Positions 25,964 through 34,226 are shown, numbered from the stretch's first letter. The stretch: 58,971 nt of DNA from an uncultured Elusimicrobium sp. (GCA_902794125.1 CADBFX010000003.1:1-58971); one strand, 5' to 3'. A program made the numbers and translations. The notes: generated by a model not told the origin, from the letters alone.

Positions 25964-26458
25964 ATGTTCAAACGTGTACTTAACAATAAAGCAGGGGTTA
26001 CGATTTTGGAAGGATTAATTGCCTTGGGGTTACTGGCCTTGGTGGCAGGGGGCTCGTTTGCGGTATTGTTAAGTGTTTCCCGGCAATCTTCACAGCCGGA
26101 TATTCGGGAAGAAATGGCTTATGCGGTGGAAAAAGCCAACGATGAATTACAGCTTTTTACCAAGTTGCCATCAGATGTAGCGGTTCCGACAGGCTATCCA
26201 AAGGGTTTATGTGATGATGATGAAACACCTCTTAAGGTTTGGACGTCCGGCGATAAGATTGAGCATAATATTGATTGCCGTTTGCCTCCGCTGTGTGATG
26301 TGAGCCAAAACTCTCATTTTAAATATTTTGTATATAACGTTCAAACTGTTAATTTGAAAGACAAAATCGGTGAGGCTTTGCGGGATGAAGATGCTGTGGA
26401 GAATATGCCGGTAATAAAAGTACAATTTGAGATTACGTGTAATGGATATAAGTTATGA
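25964..26458 (+). CDS. Minor prepilin, GspI/PilV-like
   Basis: 164 residues. The signal is atypical: AGVTILEGLIALGLLALVAGGSFAVLL, with Val-Thr-Ile-Leu-Glu replacing Phe-Thr-Leu-Leu-Glu but keeping the Glu. The GLIAL core is characteristic of the I/PilV class. It ends overlapping the next gene by 4 nt (ATGA), indicating tight translational coupling. Probably part of the tip complex with the J- and K-like subunits that follow. Confidence 0.8.
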   Translation: MFKRVLNNKAGVTILEGLIALGLLALVAGGSFAVLLSVSRQSSQPDIREEMAYAVEKANDELQLFTKLPSDVAVPTGYPKGLCDDDETPLKVWTSGDKIEHNIDCRLPPLCDVSQNSHFKYFVYNVQTVNLKDKIGEALRDEDAVENMPVIKVQFEITCNGYKL

Positions 26459-27261
26459 GACGAAATCAAGGGTTTACATTAACGGAAATTTTATTAGCGG
26501 TAATGATCGTTGGCATTATCGGGGTGGCGCTTGCCTCGTTAACTACCACCGCTACACGGGAAACTACTACGGGGCGCAGTCGTATAACATTACGTAATAG
26601 TTTGTCATTGGCATTGCGTCAAATCCGGCAAGATATTCACGAATCTAATCAAGTATTGTATGTAAACGGCGTGATTGATACAGTAGGTTCCAATGCGATT
26701 CCTTTGTTAGTATTAAGTAAGAATGCGCGCATGTTTGACGATAGTAGAATTTTGGCGGATTCTAATTCTAAATACGATCCCAAGTATATTGCCTATTGTT
26801 TTGTCCCCGGGAAAACGACAAAACTGTCTAACGGAGCCAATGTATTACCTACCGATGCAAAGGATGGGGGAAAAATTTACCGTGGAGAATTCCCGGATAA
26901 GCCCTACTCCTCGGAATCTAGTTTATCGGTAGCGCGGCAAGTATGCAATAGGTTAACAAATGCTACCGGTAATTTTAAAATATTATTACATAACGTTAAA
27001 TTTATTCCACCTTCTGAAGTGACCGCGGATAATTACCCGGTTCCGTTTTTTGGATTAAAAGATTATACTAATACACGTAAAGCATCCGGGCTTGATTTTT
27101 TTACGATACCGGAAGGGCATGTACGCACCGTATATGGAAATGATATTGCCTCCCGCTTATATGTCCATCTGATTGTGGAGTTGCCTGTTTCCCCGGTTGT
27201 AAATGAAGTCGCCGAAGAAATGTTTGCGCTTCCTAACGGTTTTGAGAATATAGGAGATTAA
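26455..27261 (+). CDS. Minor prepilin, GspJ/PilW-like
   Basis: 268 residues, the largest of the set, as expected for J/PilW subunits. Leader MRRNQ and GFTLTEILLAVMIVGIIGVALASL, then the long polar helix TATRETTTGRSRITLRNSLSLALRQIRQDIHESN with the Arg-Gln-Asp/Glu pattern typical of GspJ. Starts inside the stop codon of the previous gene. Confidence 0.82.
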   Translation: MRRNQGFTLTEILLAVMIVGIIGVALASLTTTATRETTTGRSRITLRNSLSLALRQIRQDIHESNQVLYVNGVIDTVGSNAIPLLVLSKNARMFDDSRILADSNSKYDPKYIAYCFVPGKTTKLSNGANVLPTDAKDGGKIYRGEFPDKPYSSESSLSVARQVCNRLTNATGNFKILLHNVKFIPPSEVTADNYPVPFFGLKDYTNTRKASGLDFFTIPEGHVRTVYGNDIASRLYVHLIVELPVSPVVNEVAEEMFALPNGFENIGD

Positions 27262-27263
27262 AT

Positions 27264-27704
27264 ATGTTAAAAACTAACAAAGGGGCTGCTTTACTACAAG
27301 TTTTATTAATTACTGTCGTGCTCGCCGGGATGGCTACGATGTTACTGCGTGCCAGTTTATCCCGCACTTCTTCTATGCGCCAGTCTCGCAGGACGGTATC
27401 TGCGCAATTGCTTATTAACGCCTGTATGTCGGAAATTAATACGTTGTGGAGTGTTAAAAAACCCGAAGTTTTCGCGCGGGACCGCGACGATTGTTATATG
27501 TGGTGTAATGCCGCAGTAGGGGAAACCTGTACCCTGGAGGGGAGTTCCGCCAACGCTTCCCGTTCTTATACCTGTTCAGTAACGAATGAGGGAAAGTCGT
27601 ACAATGTAGAAGCGAAATTCACAAAACCTACGGCAACTGCGGACGGTTGCGAACTTACATATACCATCACCAACGCGGATGATGGCACCGAAGTTAATTT
27701 TTAA
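27264..27704 (+). CDS. Minor prepilin, GspK/PilX-like
   Basis: 146 residues. N-terminus MLKTNKGAALLQVLLITVVLAGMATMLLRA has the GAALLxVLL pattern of K/PilX subunits, which lack Glu5. That is the expected property of the distal tip subunit. Six cysteines in the soluble part. Much shorter than GspK of proteobacteria (which carries a large insert), so PilX is the closer comparison. 2 nt after the J-like gene. Confidence 0.78.
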   Translation: MLKTNKGAALLQVLLITVVLAGMATMLLRASLSRTSSMRQSRRTVSAQLLINACMSEINTLWSVKKPEVFARDRDDCYMWCNAAVGETCTLEGSSANASRSYTCSVTNEGKSYNVEAKFTKPTATADGCELTYTITNADDGTEVNF

Positions 27705-27717
27705 TTAGGAGAATTGG

Positions 27718-29286
27718 GTGGCCATGAGAAAGATATTTGCTACAGGGGCTGGATTGTTACTTTTTGTGCCGGTAATGGGGCAATCTGCTACTCGTTCAGC
27801 AGCCAGTGCCACCCGTTCCATTCATGTTTCTCAAGCAACCGAAGCTCCTTCTTCCAATATTGATTTACTAAAACAAGCTTTTCAATCTTCTACGCAACCT
27901 ATTGCCGGTGTGGCCTCTTCCACGGCAACAAAGCCTAAACCTAAACCGGTAGCTAACAATGCCCCTGTTGCCAACAAATCGGATTCTTCGGTTACTCCGA
28001 AAACCGCTTCCACTACTACGGTTCAACAGGCCGTGCAAGCCACCCCTTCGGAGGTTGCGGCCACCTCTGCCACACCGACAGAGCAATCTATTGAGAAAGA
28101 TAATGCTTTATTACCGCCTACGGCTTCTAATGTTTCGGTTGCTACGGAAGTAACTGAACCCAGCCCGATACCTACGGCTGTTTCTACGCCGGAAGAAGCT
28201 GCGGCGGATGCCGAATTGGAACTGGCAGTGAAGATGTTGGAAGAGGCAAAAGAAAAAGCGGCTAATGCCCCGCGTCGTATTCAGCCGTCGGTAGCGGAAC
28301 ATCTTCCCCAAAAAACCGCTCCGGCTCCCAATAAAAAATTTGACCCGAACGATTATCGTCCGGGCGTGACGTGGGTCCTTTCCAAAAGTACACATTTTGA
28401 TATTTATACCCAAAAACGCACTTCTGGAGTTCCTTCGGCCAATATATCTATGGCATTTGAAACCGCGTATCAAACACTTCGGCGGTTTATTCCGTGGATG
28501 ATGTCCGGTCGGGTGCGGGTATTTGTATATCAAGATTATCAATCGTATTTGCGCTACGAACCGGACCCGATTGCTTGGTCCCGTGCGCGGGCCTATCCCA
28601 CTCGGGGCGAGATTGTGGTATACGACGAACCGGGGAAAAGCCAAGAACTCAAAGAAGTATTTACGCATGAATTAACGCACATTTTTACCCAACAATTTTT
28701 TGATAAACACAAAACGGGCCGTTTGATGACACCGGTTTGGTTGGATGAAGGCTTAGCGGTAATGATGGAAGACCAAGCCTACAACGGCCGTAACGGTGGC
28801 CCGTGGGCCCATGATTTTAATACCCTTGATTTCCGGCGCGACCCGACGACCCAAGTGGCTTCGTTTTCCTCTACCTCTATGTTTGGCGGTTCTTCGTTTG
28901 GAAAACCTTTAGATAAGAAGAAACGTAAAGGACCGACAATCTATTTCACTCCGTTTGCGGCTTTTATGGAGGAGGATTCCTTGGATAAGGTTGGCGGGAA
29001 AAAACAAGTGCAGGATTGGTATTTCCAAGCCTATGCCATGGTGCGTTTTTTGTTAAATCCGGCGGGGGGAATCTCTCCGTCAAATCGGATGCAGTTTGAA
29101 CAGTTTACGCGTTTACTTTCGCAAGGCGAACCAGTACGGGATCCTTCTACCGGCTTTCTAAAAAAAGATGCCCGCGGTAAAACAATTTATAAGCCGTATT
29201 CCGTGGAGGCAGCTTTAGGGCGTGTGTATCGTTATAATACAATTGCTAATTTTGAAGATAATTTTTGGAAGTGGGCCAATCGCTAG
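27718..29286 (+). CDS. Exported zinc metallopeptidase of the gluzincin (peptidase MA-like) type
   Basis: 522 residues. Signal peptide (IFATGAGLLLFVPVMGQ), a long Thr/Ala/Pro-rich linker (about 25-200), then a peptidase domain with the zinc motif HELTH at 317-321 and a downstream Glu in LDEGLAVMMED (Glu344) as third ligand. The preceding sequence YDEPGKSQELKEVFTHELTH fits peptidase MA families. GTG at 27718 is taken as start because AGGAG lies 6 nt upstream; ATG at 27724 would be 12 nt away. Last gene of the pilus operon, ended by a strong terminator. It could process a secreted substrate or a pilus component; substrate unknown. It is not a prepilin peptidase, which is an integral membrane Asp protease. 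Confidence 0.82.
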   Translation: MAMRKIFATGAGLLLFVPVMGQSATRSAASATRSIHVSQATEAPSSNIDLLKQAFQSSTQPIAGVASSTATKPKPKPVANNAPVANKSDSSVTPKTASTTTVQQAVQATPSEVAATSATPTEQSIEKDNALLPPTASNVSVATEVTEPSPIPTAVSTPEEAAADAELELAVKMLEEAKEKAANAPRRIQPSVAEHLPQKTAPAPNKKFDPNDYRPGVTWVLSKSTHFDIYTQKRTSGVPSANISMAFETAYQTLRRFIPWMMSGRVRVFVYQDYQSYLRYEPDPIAWSRARAYPTRGEIVVYDEPGKSQELKEVFTHELTHIFTQQFFDKHKTGRLMTPVWLDEGLAVMMEDQAYNGRNGGPWAHDFNTLDFRRDPTTQVASFSSTSMFGGSSFGKPLDKKKRKGPTIYFTPFAAFMEEDSLDKVGGKKQVQDWYFQAYAMVRFLLNPAGGISPSNRMQFEQFTRLLSQGEPVRDPSTGFLKKDARGKTIYKPYSVEAALGRVYRYNTIANFEDNFWKWANR

Positions 29287-29302
29287 TAAGATTTAGCAAC
29301 AT

Positions 29303-29334
29303 AAAAAATCCCTCTCGTAAGAGAGGGATTTTTT
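29303..29334. terminator. Bidirectional terminator ending the pilus operon
   Basis: Stem TCCCTCTC-gtaa-GAGAGGGA with A6 and T6 flanks. Serves the + operon and the convergent - strand gene. Confidence 0.95.
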
Positions 29335-29346
29335 ATAGAAGGATCT

Positions 29347-30165
29347 TTATTTGGTAGCCGCTTTAGCCGGTTGGCAGTGATGCACATGTTCTCCGTCTTT
29401 TAACGGTTTGTGGCATACCCCGCATTTGGTGGCTGGTTTTAACTGATGCATATCTTGGGAGCAGTAAGGACATTCAAAGGTTTGTTCCCGTTCAGCATCG
29501 GGCCCGTAGATTACTCTACCTTGGTTGTTGGACATAATTTCTTCCGCTCTATAGTTATACGGATCATGACGGTAAGCAATCGTTTCGGCTTGTTCTTGGG
29601 TTACCGGTTGGCCGCAATAGCCACACACACCCACATGAGCCGGGGCTTGCGGTTCGCATTCATGAGAAGTGCCATGATAGATTTCATCACAGGTATAAGG
29701 TTCGTGGCATTTCGGGCACGTCGCTCTGGCAGGTTGGTCGTCTTGAACAGGTTGAGCCGGAACTTCGTGTTTCACTTCCCGGGTCGGTTCGGTGCTTTCG
29801 CTAGCACATACGTGCGTGCTGCCGTGATACATTTCATCAATTGTGTAAGGCTCGTGGCATTTCGGGCAGGCAGGGATAACACCAGGCTGTCTTGCGGTTT
29901 GTTCTTGCGGACGAGCTGTCTGGGTGGCGGGATAATGGTATTCCGGCACGCAGTGCACATCCGGGTCGCCGTCGCAACGACGGGAAGGATCATTCGGGTC
30001 CATTTCTTTGCCGCACAGGGCGCATGTTACGGGTTTGGCCTTTTCGGCCGCCTTAACAACGCTACGGGTTATCTTGTTTTTTAAAGCAGTGCCTTCCTGG
30101 GCCGCCACCGGAAACGCAATGGCAGTTAGGACAGTTGCTAATAAAATGTTTTGTAATGTTTTCAT
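29347..30165 (-). CDS. Exported protein with repeated CxxC metal-binding modules
   Basis: 272 residues. Signal peptide MKTLQNILLATVLTAIAFPVAAQ, then six Cys modules: CALCGKEM, two near-identical copies of CPKCHEPYT (one followed by H-x3-H-x-C), CGYCGQPV, CPYCSQDM and CGVCHKPL...HVHHC. Modules 2 and 3 differ by few residues over about 21 positions and are separated by a Pro/Glu/Thr-rich linker, so they are internal duplications. The Cys2-His/Cys2 pattern suggests small zinc ribbons in the periplasm or on the surface. Three CxxCH strings could alternatively bind haem c, but the spaced H/C pairs and lack of cytochrome genes nearby favour zinc. No function can be assigned. Follows a - strand gene for another exported protein, with a 14-bp hairpin between them. 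Confidence 0.8.
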   Translation of the reverse strand: MKTLQNILLATVLTAIAFPVAAQEGTALKNKITRSVVKAAEKAKPVTCALCGKEMDPNDPSRRCDGDPDVHCVPEYHYPATQTARPQEQTARQPGVIPACPKCHEPYTIDEMYHGSTHVCASESTEPTREVKHEVPAQPVQDDQPARATCPKCHEPYTCDEIYHGTSHECEPQAPAHVGVCGYCGQPVTQEQAETIAYRHDPYNYRAEEIMSNNQGRVIYGPDAEREQTFECPYCSQDMHQLKPATKCGVCHKPLKDGEHVHHCQPAKAATK

Positions 30166-30192
30166 AAGTTCCTCTTCTTATATGATAACATA

Positions 30193-30224
30193 TTTCACAC
30201 ACCTTCCTAAGAAGGTGTGTGAAA
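30193..30224 (-). other. 14-bp perfect hairpin between two exported-protein genes
   Basis: TTTCACACACCTTC pairs perfectly with GAAGGTGTGTGAAA across a 4-nt loop. It lies after the stop of the 30232-30792 gene and before the ribosome-binding site of 29347-30165. No T-run follows, so partial termination or mRNA protection is more likely than full termination. Confidence 0.7.
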
Positions 30225-30231
30225 CTAAAAG

Positions 30232-30792
30232 TTATTCTTCTTCGTCCTCCATCATGTCTTCTAACATGGTTTGGAACATAGCCGCCAATTCTTGTTGCAA
30301 TACACGGGAGGCACGTCCTAACAATACGCCGTCGGCTTCAGCTTTGGTATAAGCGAACAGAATCAATAACCCAGGGGCTACTTGGTCCACCATGGCACCG
30401 GAAACTTTATATTCGGACTGGTTGCTAAGTACAGCGGTTTGTAATTCTTTAACAGCATTGTTCAATTCGTCTTGTACTTCCAGGCTGGATTCTTGGATTT
30501 TATTAAAGATAGCCGGAATAGTCGTATTTAAAGAGGTATCAATTTTTTTGTCCGTTGCGGTTAATTCTTTTTTAGATAGGTTTTCTGCATAGGTTAGCAA
30601 ACCTTTTTCTAACGCTTTGGCAGTATTTACAGCCATTTGTTCATCGGGGCTTAATTCGGTAGTAGGCATTTGTTGAGTAAAAGAGAAAAAGCCCGTTACA
30701 AGGTCTTTTACATCATACGTATTCCCTGCAAATGCCAAGGAAGACGCGGCTACGGCAACGGCAGTTACAAACAGTTTTCTTAGGTTCTTCAT
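30232..30792 (-). CDS. Exported helical protein of unknown function
   Basis: 186 residues. Signal peptide MKNLRKLFVTAVAVAASSLAFAG, then a mostly helical, charged mature domain with no Cys and no enzyme motif, ending in an acidic stretch (MLEDMMEDEEE). A moderately hydrophobic segment (QVAPGLLILFAYTKAEADGV) lies near residue 140. Good GGAGG ribosome-binding site. First gene of a two-gene - strand unit with the Cys-rich exported protein; divergent from clpP. Not recognised. Confidence 0.7.
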   Translation of the reverse strand: MKNLRKLFVTAVAVAASSLAFAGNTYDVKDLVTGFFSFTQQMPTTELSPDEQMAVNTAKALEKGLLTYAENLSKKELTATDKKIDTSLNTTIPAIFNKIQESSLEVQDELNNAVKELQTAVLSNQSEYKVSGAMVDQVAPGLLILFAYTKAEADGVLLGRASRVLQQELAAMFQTMLEDMMEDEEE

Positions 30793-30876
30793 ATTTCCTC
30801 CGATAAAGTATCCTTCTTCCCTTTTATTCTAATACTTTTCCCGGGTTTTACCATGAGCCTTTGGGCCTACCATACA

Positions 30877-30915
30877 GGTGAAAAAGGGCCTATATTAAAA
30901 TAGGTCTTTTCCACC
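30877..30915. promoter_or_regulatory. Imperfect inverted repeat in the clpP promoter region
   Basis: GGTG...GGGCCTAT and ATAGGTC...CCACC form a two-part stem around a 6-nt AT-rich centre. Its right arm reaches the expected -35 position of clpP, so it would be upstream of the transcript and is a candidate operator. It does not match CIRCE. Confidence 0.5.
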
Positions 30916-30931
30916 CAAAGTGAAAATATAC

Positions 30932-30937
30932 TACAAT
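30932..30937 (+). promoter_or_regulatory. -10 box of clpP, probably leaderless
   Basis: TACAAT ends 7 nt before the clpP ATG; there is no Shine-Dalgarno sequence between them. Confidence 0.6.
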
Positions 30938-30944
30938 ATACTGT

Positions 30945-31532
30945 ATGATTATACCTACTATTATTGAAAAGAATGTCGGTTATGATATTTTTTCCCGCTT
31001 ACTTAAAGACCGTATTATTTTTGTAGGCGGCCGCGAAGGCGAAGTGGATACTGCCAGCGCCAACATGATTATTGCTCAACTTTTGTATTTGGATGCGGAT
31101 GATCCCAGCCGAGAAATCAATCTTTATATTAACTCTCCGGGCGGTATGGTAACGGCAGGGTTGGCTATTTACGATACCATGCAATTTATTAAAGCCCCTA
31201 TCACCACCATTTGTATGGGCCAAGCCATGAGTTTTGGCGCCGTGTTACTGGCGGCCGGCTCCAAAGGTAAACGCTACGCTCTGCCGCATGCGCGCATTAT
31301 GATTCACCAACCGCTTATTTGGGGGGGCGGTATTTCCGGCCAAGTAACGGATATTGAAATTGAAGCCAAGGAATTGCGCGACAACAAAGAACATCTGTTA
31401 GATATTTTAGCCAAGCATACGGGCCAGGATAAAGAAAAAATCCGCCAAGACAGTGAACGCAACTATTATATGTCTGCGCAAGAAGCCAAAGAATACGGCC
31501 TCATTGACGAAGTATTGGAACTTAAGAAGTAA
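30945..31532 (+). CDS. clpP: ATP-dependent Clp protease proteolytic subunit, Asp-to-Asn triad variant
   Basis: 195-residue ClpP, which forms the barrel degrading proteins fed by Clp ATPases. Family landmarks: [19 protein letters not shown], the nucleophile region [14 protein letters not shown] (Ser96) and MIHQPL (His121). The third catalytic position, normally Asp in an ERDxxMS context, reads [12 protein letters not shown]: Asn173. The nucleophile context is also unusual (AMSF where AASM is common). Asn at this position is known in Listeria ClpP1, which has low activity alone. No clpX is adjacent; lon follows after a terminator. A second, canonical ClpP may exist elsewhere. Confidence 0.95.
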   Translation: MIIPTIIEKNVGYDIFSRLLKDRIIFVGGREGEVDTASANMIIAQLLYLDADDPSREINLYINSPGGMVTAGLAIYDTMQFIKAPITTICMGQAMSFGAVLLAAGSKGKRYALPHARIMIHQPLIWGGGISGQVTDIEIEAKELRDNKEHLLDILAKHTGQDKEKIRQDSERNYYMSAQEAKEYGLIDEVLELKK

Positions 31533-31539
31533 TTTATAG

Positions 31540-31569
31540 CAGGGCAATCCATGAGTTGCCCTGTTTTTT
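31540..31569 (+). terminator. Terminator after clpP
   Basis: Perfect 8-bp stem CAGGGCAA/TTGCCCTG, 8-nt loop, T6. Confidence 0.93.
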
Positions 31570-31696
31570 GCTTTAAAATTAGCAAACAAATAAAAGCGTT
31601 GCTAGTTTTGAAACAATTTGATAAAATGAGTATGTACCCGTTCGCCCGGCGGACGGAATCAATCCGTTTATACATTTTTTTGTAGGGGGATTTTAT

Positions 31697-34162
31697 ATGG
31701 AAGAAACAAAGAAATTAACGCTTTCGTTGCCGACGGTAGTTCCCGCGGTGGCGATTCGGGACGTGGTGATGTTCCCAGGCATGAATTTACCGCTTTCCGT
31801 GGACCGGGAAAAATCCATCGCCGCCGTAGAATTGGCTCTCAACACGCCGGAGAAATATATTTTAGCGGTTTCCCAGAAAAATGCGGAAATTGATGAACCG
31901 CGCGAACAGGATATTTATCATTTTGGGGTGATTGCCCAAATCACGCAAAATTTAAAAATGCCCGACGGAAGCATGAAAATTTTCTTGCAAGGTTTGGCAC
32001 GGGCCCGCGTGCATAAATTAGAGGTAAATAACGTGGCTAACGCGTGGTTTGCCAGCGTGGAATATGTGGAAGAAGAAGATGATAATTCTCCCGTTGTGCA
32101 AGCTTTGATGCGCAAAGTGTTGGACGAATTTGATCATTATGCCCGTGTGTCGCACCGGATTGCGGTGGAAGGGGTTTCCTTCTTGCGTCAAATCAATGAT
32201 GCTTCCAAACTGGCCGATACCGTGGCTTCCAATATGCTCGTTAAAACGCCGCAACGGCAGGAAATTTTGGAAGCCGTGCACATCAAAGACCGTTTAGAGA
32301 AAATTTTAAAACTCATTACCAGCGAAGTGGAAATTTTGGGTTTAGAAGAAAAAATCCACTCCAAAGTGCGCGCCCAAATTGAAAAAAATCAAAAAGAGTA
32401 CTATTTGAACGAGCAAATGAAAGCCATTCAAAAAGAACTCAGCCAAAAAGACGATTTCCAAAAAGAACTGGACGCCATGCGCGCCAAAATCAAAAAGAAC
32501 GGTTTGCCGCCTCATGCCAAAGAAGCAGCTGAAAAAGAAATTGACCGTTTGTCTAAAATGGCGCCTTTCTCTCCGGAAGCAACGGTTTCGCGGACATATT
32601 TAGATTGGTTGTTAGATATGCCGTGGAATAAAACTACCGAAGATGTTTTGGACCTTAAAAAAGCAAAAAAGATCTTAGATGAAGATCATTTTGGTTTGGA
32701 AAAACCCAAAGAACGTATTTTGGAATATTTGGCGGTTAGCAAATTAACCCACGGACTGCGCGGCCCGGTGTTGTGCTTTGCCGGTGCGCCGGGGGTGGGG
32801 AAAACCTCGCTTGCTAAATCAATTGCCCGGGCGATTGGCCGCAAGTTTGTACGGATGAGTTTGGGTGGCGTACGGGATGAAAGCGAAATCCGCGGTCACC
32901 GCCGTACGTATATCGGCTCCATGCCGGGGCGCATTATCCAAGGAATCAGCAAAGCAAAAAGTTCCAACCCGGTATTTTTGTTAGACGAAATTGACAAAAT
33001 GGGATCGGACTGGCGCGGAGATCCGGCCGCTGCGTTACTGGAATTATTGGACCCGGAACAAAACAAGGAATTTACCGATCACTTTTTGGACGTTCCGTTT
33101 GATGTGTCTAAAGTAATGTTTATTACAACGGCCAATTCGCTGGGCAACATCCCTAACACGCTACGCGACCGTCTGGAAATTATAGATTTTGACGGATATA
33201 CCGAGTATGAAAAACACGATATCGTGGACAAATACTTGCTTCCCAAACAAATGAAACTACACGGCGTAAAGCCCGGGCAATTAACGGTGTCGCACGAGGC
33301 GGTAGCCCAACTGATGCGCGATTATGTGCGCGAAGCCGGTGTGCGTAATTTGGAGCGTGAAATCGGTTCGCTGTGCCGCAAGGCCGCCAAGATGTTGGTG
33401 TCCGGCAAGAAAAAAGTGGAAGTAACGCGCGAAAACTTGCATGACTTTTTAGGCGTGCCGAAATATTCCAATTTCTCTACTGAAGAAAACGGAGTCGGTA
33501 TCGCTACGGGTTTAGCCTGGACGAGTGTGGGCGGAGAAACGCTTTCCATTGAGGCCACCAAATTCCCCGGTAAAGGGCAACTTATCTTGACGGGTATGCT
33601 TGGCAATGTGATGAAGGAATCTGTCCGCGCCGCCTTGACGTATGCCCGCAGTCGCGGTTACGGCAAGAAAATTGATTTTGATAAAACCGATTTTCACGTC
33701 CACTTTCCGGAAGGCGCCGTGCCGAAAGACGGACCTTCTGCGGGTAGTGTAATTACAACAGCACTTACCAGTTTGCTTACCGGGCTTCCTGTTAAAAAGC
33801 ACCTGGCCATGACCGGTGAAGTGACGATTACCGGCCGCGTACTACCGGTGGGGGGAATTAAAGAAAAATTCCTCGCCGCATACCGCGAAGGCGTCAAAAC
33901 TATTTTGTATCCGCATACCAACGAAAAAGATGTGTCGGAAATTCCGGAACGTGTGCGTAAAGACCTGACGCTTATCCCCGTAAAACATATGGACGAAGTA
34001 TTGCCGCTTGCTTTAGAAGGTTGGAAAGAATTTGATAAAAAATCATCTTCCCAAAAAGCGGTTGTTAAAAAAGCCGCCAAAAAAACGGCAAAAAAAGCGA
34101 TAAAAAAAGCACCCAAAAAAGCAGTAAAAAAGGCGGCTTCCAAAAAAAGCAAACGCAAATAA
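31697..34162 (+). CDS. lon: ATP-dependent Lon protease with Lys/Ala-rich C-terminal tail
   Basis: 821 residues. N-terminal LonB-type substrate domain (about 15-215), coiled coil, AAA+ module with Walker A GAPGVGKTSLAKS and Walker B PVFLLDEIDKMG, sensor region TTANSLGNIPNTLRDRLE, and the protease domain with catalytic Ser681 in PKDGPSAGS and Lys724 in PVGGIKEKF. Everything expected of LonA is present. After about residue 780 comes an extra 41-residue tail with 19 Lys and repeated KKA/KKAxKK units, like histone H1 or AlgP tails. LonA normally ends near the segment VLPLALEG. AGGGGG ribosome-binding site; a small hairpin (ACGGA/TCCGT) lies in the leader. Confidence 0.96.
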   Translation: MEETKKLTLSLPTVVPAVAIRDVVMFPGMNLPLSVDREKSIAAVELALNTPEKYILAVSQKNAEIDEPREQDIYHFGVIAQITQNLKMPDGSMKIFLQGLARARVHKLEVNNVANAWFASVEYVEEEDDNSPVVQALMRKVLDEFDHYARVSHRIAVEGVSFLRQINDASKLADTVASNMLVKTPQRQEILEAVHIKDRLEKILKLITSEVEILGLEEKIHSKVRAQIEKNQKEYYLNEQMKAIQKELSQKDDFQKELDAMRAKIKKNGLPPHAKEAAEKEIDRLSKMAPFSPEATVSRTYLDWLLDMPWNKTTEDVLDLKKAKKILDEDHFGLEKPKERILEYLAVSKLTHGLRGPVLCFAGAPGVGKTSLAKSIARAIGRKFVRMSLGGVRDESEIRGHRRTYIGSMPGRIIQGISKAKSSNPVFLLDEIDKMGSDWRGDPAAALLELLDPEQNKEFTDHFLDVPFDVSKVMFITTANSLGNIPNTLRDRLEIIDFDGYTEYEKHDIVDKYLLPKQMKLHGVKPGQLTVSHEAVAQLMRDYVREAGVRNLEREIGSLCRKAAKMLVSGKKKVEVTRENLHDFLGVPKYSNFSTEENGVGIATGLAWTSVGGETLSIEATKFPGKGQLILTGMLGNVMKESVRAALTYARSRGYGKKIDFDKTDFHVHFPEGAVPKDGPSAGSVITTALTSLLTGLPVKKHLAMTGEVTITGRVLPVGGIKEKFLAAYREGVKTILYPHTNEKDVSEIPERVRKDLTLIPVKHMDEVLPLALEGWKEFDKKSSSQKAVVKKAAKKTAKKAIKKAPKKAVKKAASKKSKRK

Positions 34163-34180
34163 ATACACAATTAATCAATA

Positions 34181-34210
34181 AAAAACCCCGCTTGTGCAAG
34201 CGGGGTTTTT
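34181..34210. terminator. Bidirectional terminator between lon and AGCS transporter
   Basis: CCCCGCTT-gtgc-AAGCGGGG with A5 and T5 flanks. Confidence 0.94.
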
Positions 34211-34226
34211 GTTGTGCCGAATAAAA

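Noticed and set aside
28111..28668. 185-codon open frame on the - strand inside the metallopeptidase gene
   Set aside because: Antisense shadow of a well-supported gene; Arg/Phe-rich translation typical of reverse-strand reading.
27718..29286. Prepilin peptidase (PilD) role for the operon's last gene
   Set aside because: It is a soluble exported zinc peptidase with HELTH, whereas PilD is a multi-pass membrane aspartic protease.
29446..30084. 212-codon open frame on the + strand opposite the Cys-rich exported protein
   Set aside because: It mirrors the repeats of the - strand gene, has no ribosome-binding site and its translation has no recognisable protein features.
29347..30165. Multihaem cytochrome c from the three CxxCH strings
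   Set aside because: Half of the modules lack the His after CxxC, additional spaced His/Cys fit zinc sites, and no cytochrome maturation genes are nearby. Kept only as an alternative.
31540..31696. clpP and lon as a single operon
   Set aside because: A strong terminator directly follows clpP, and lon has its own leader and ribosome-binding site.
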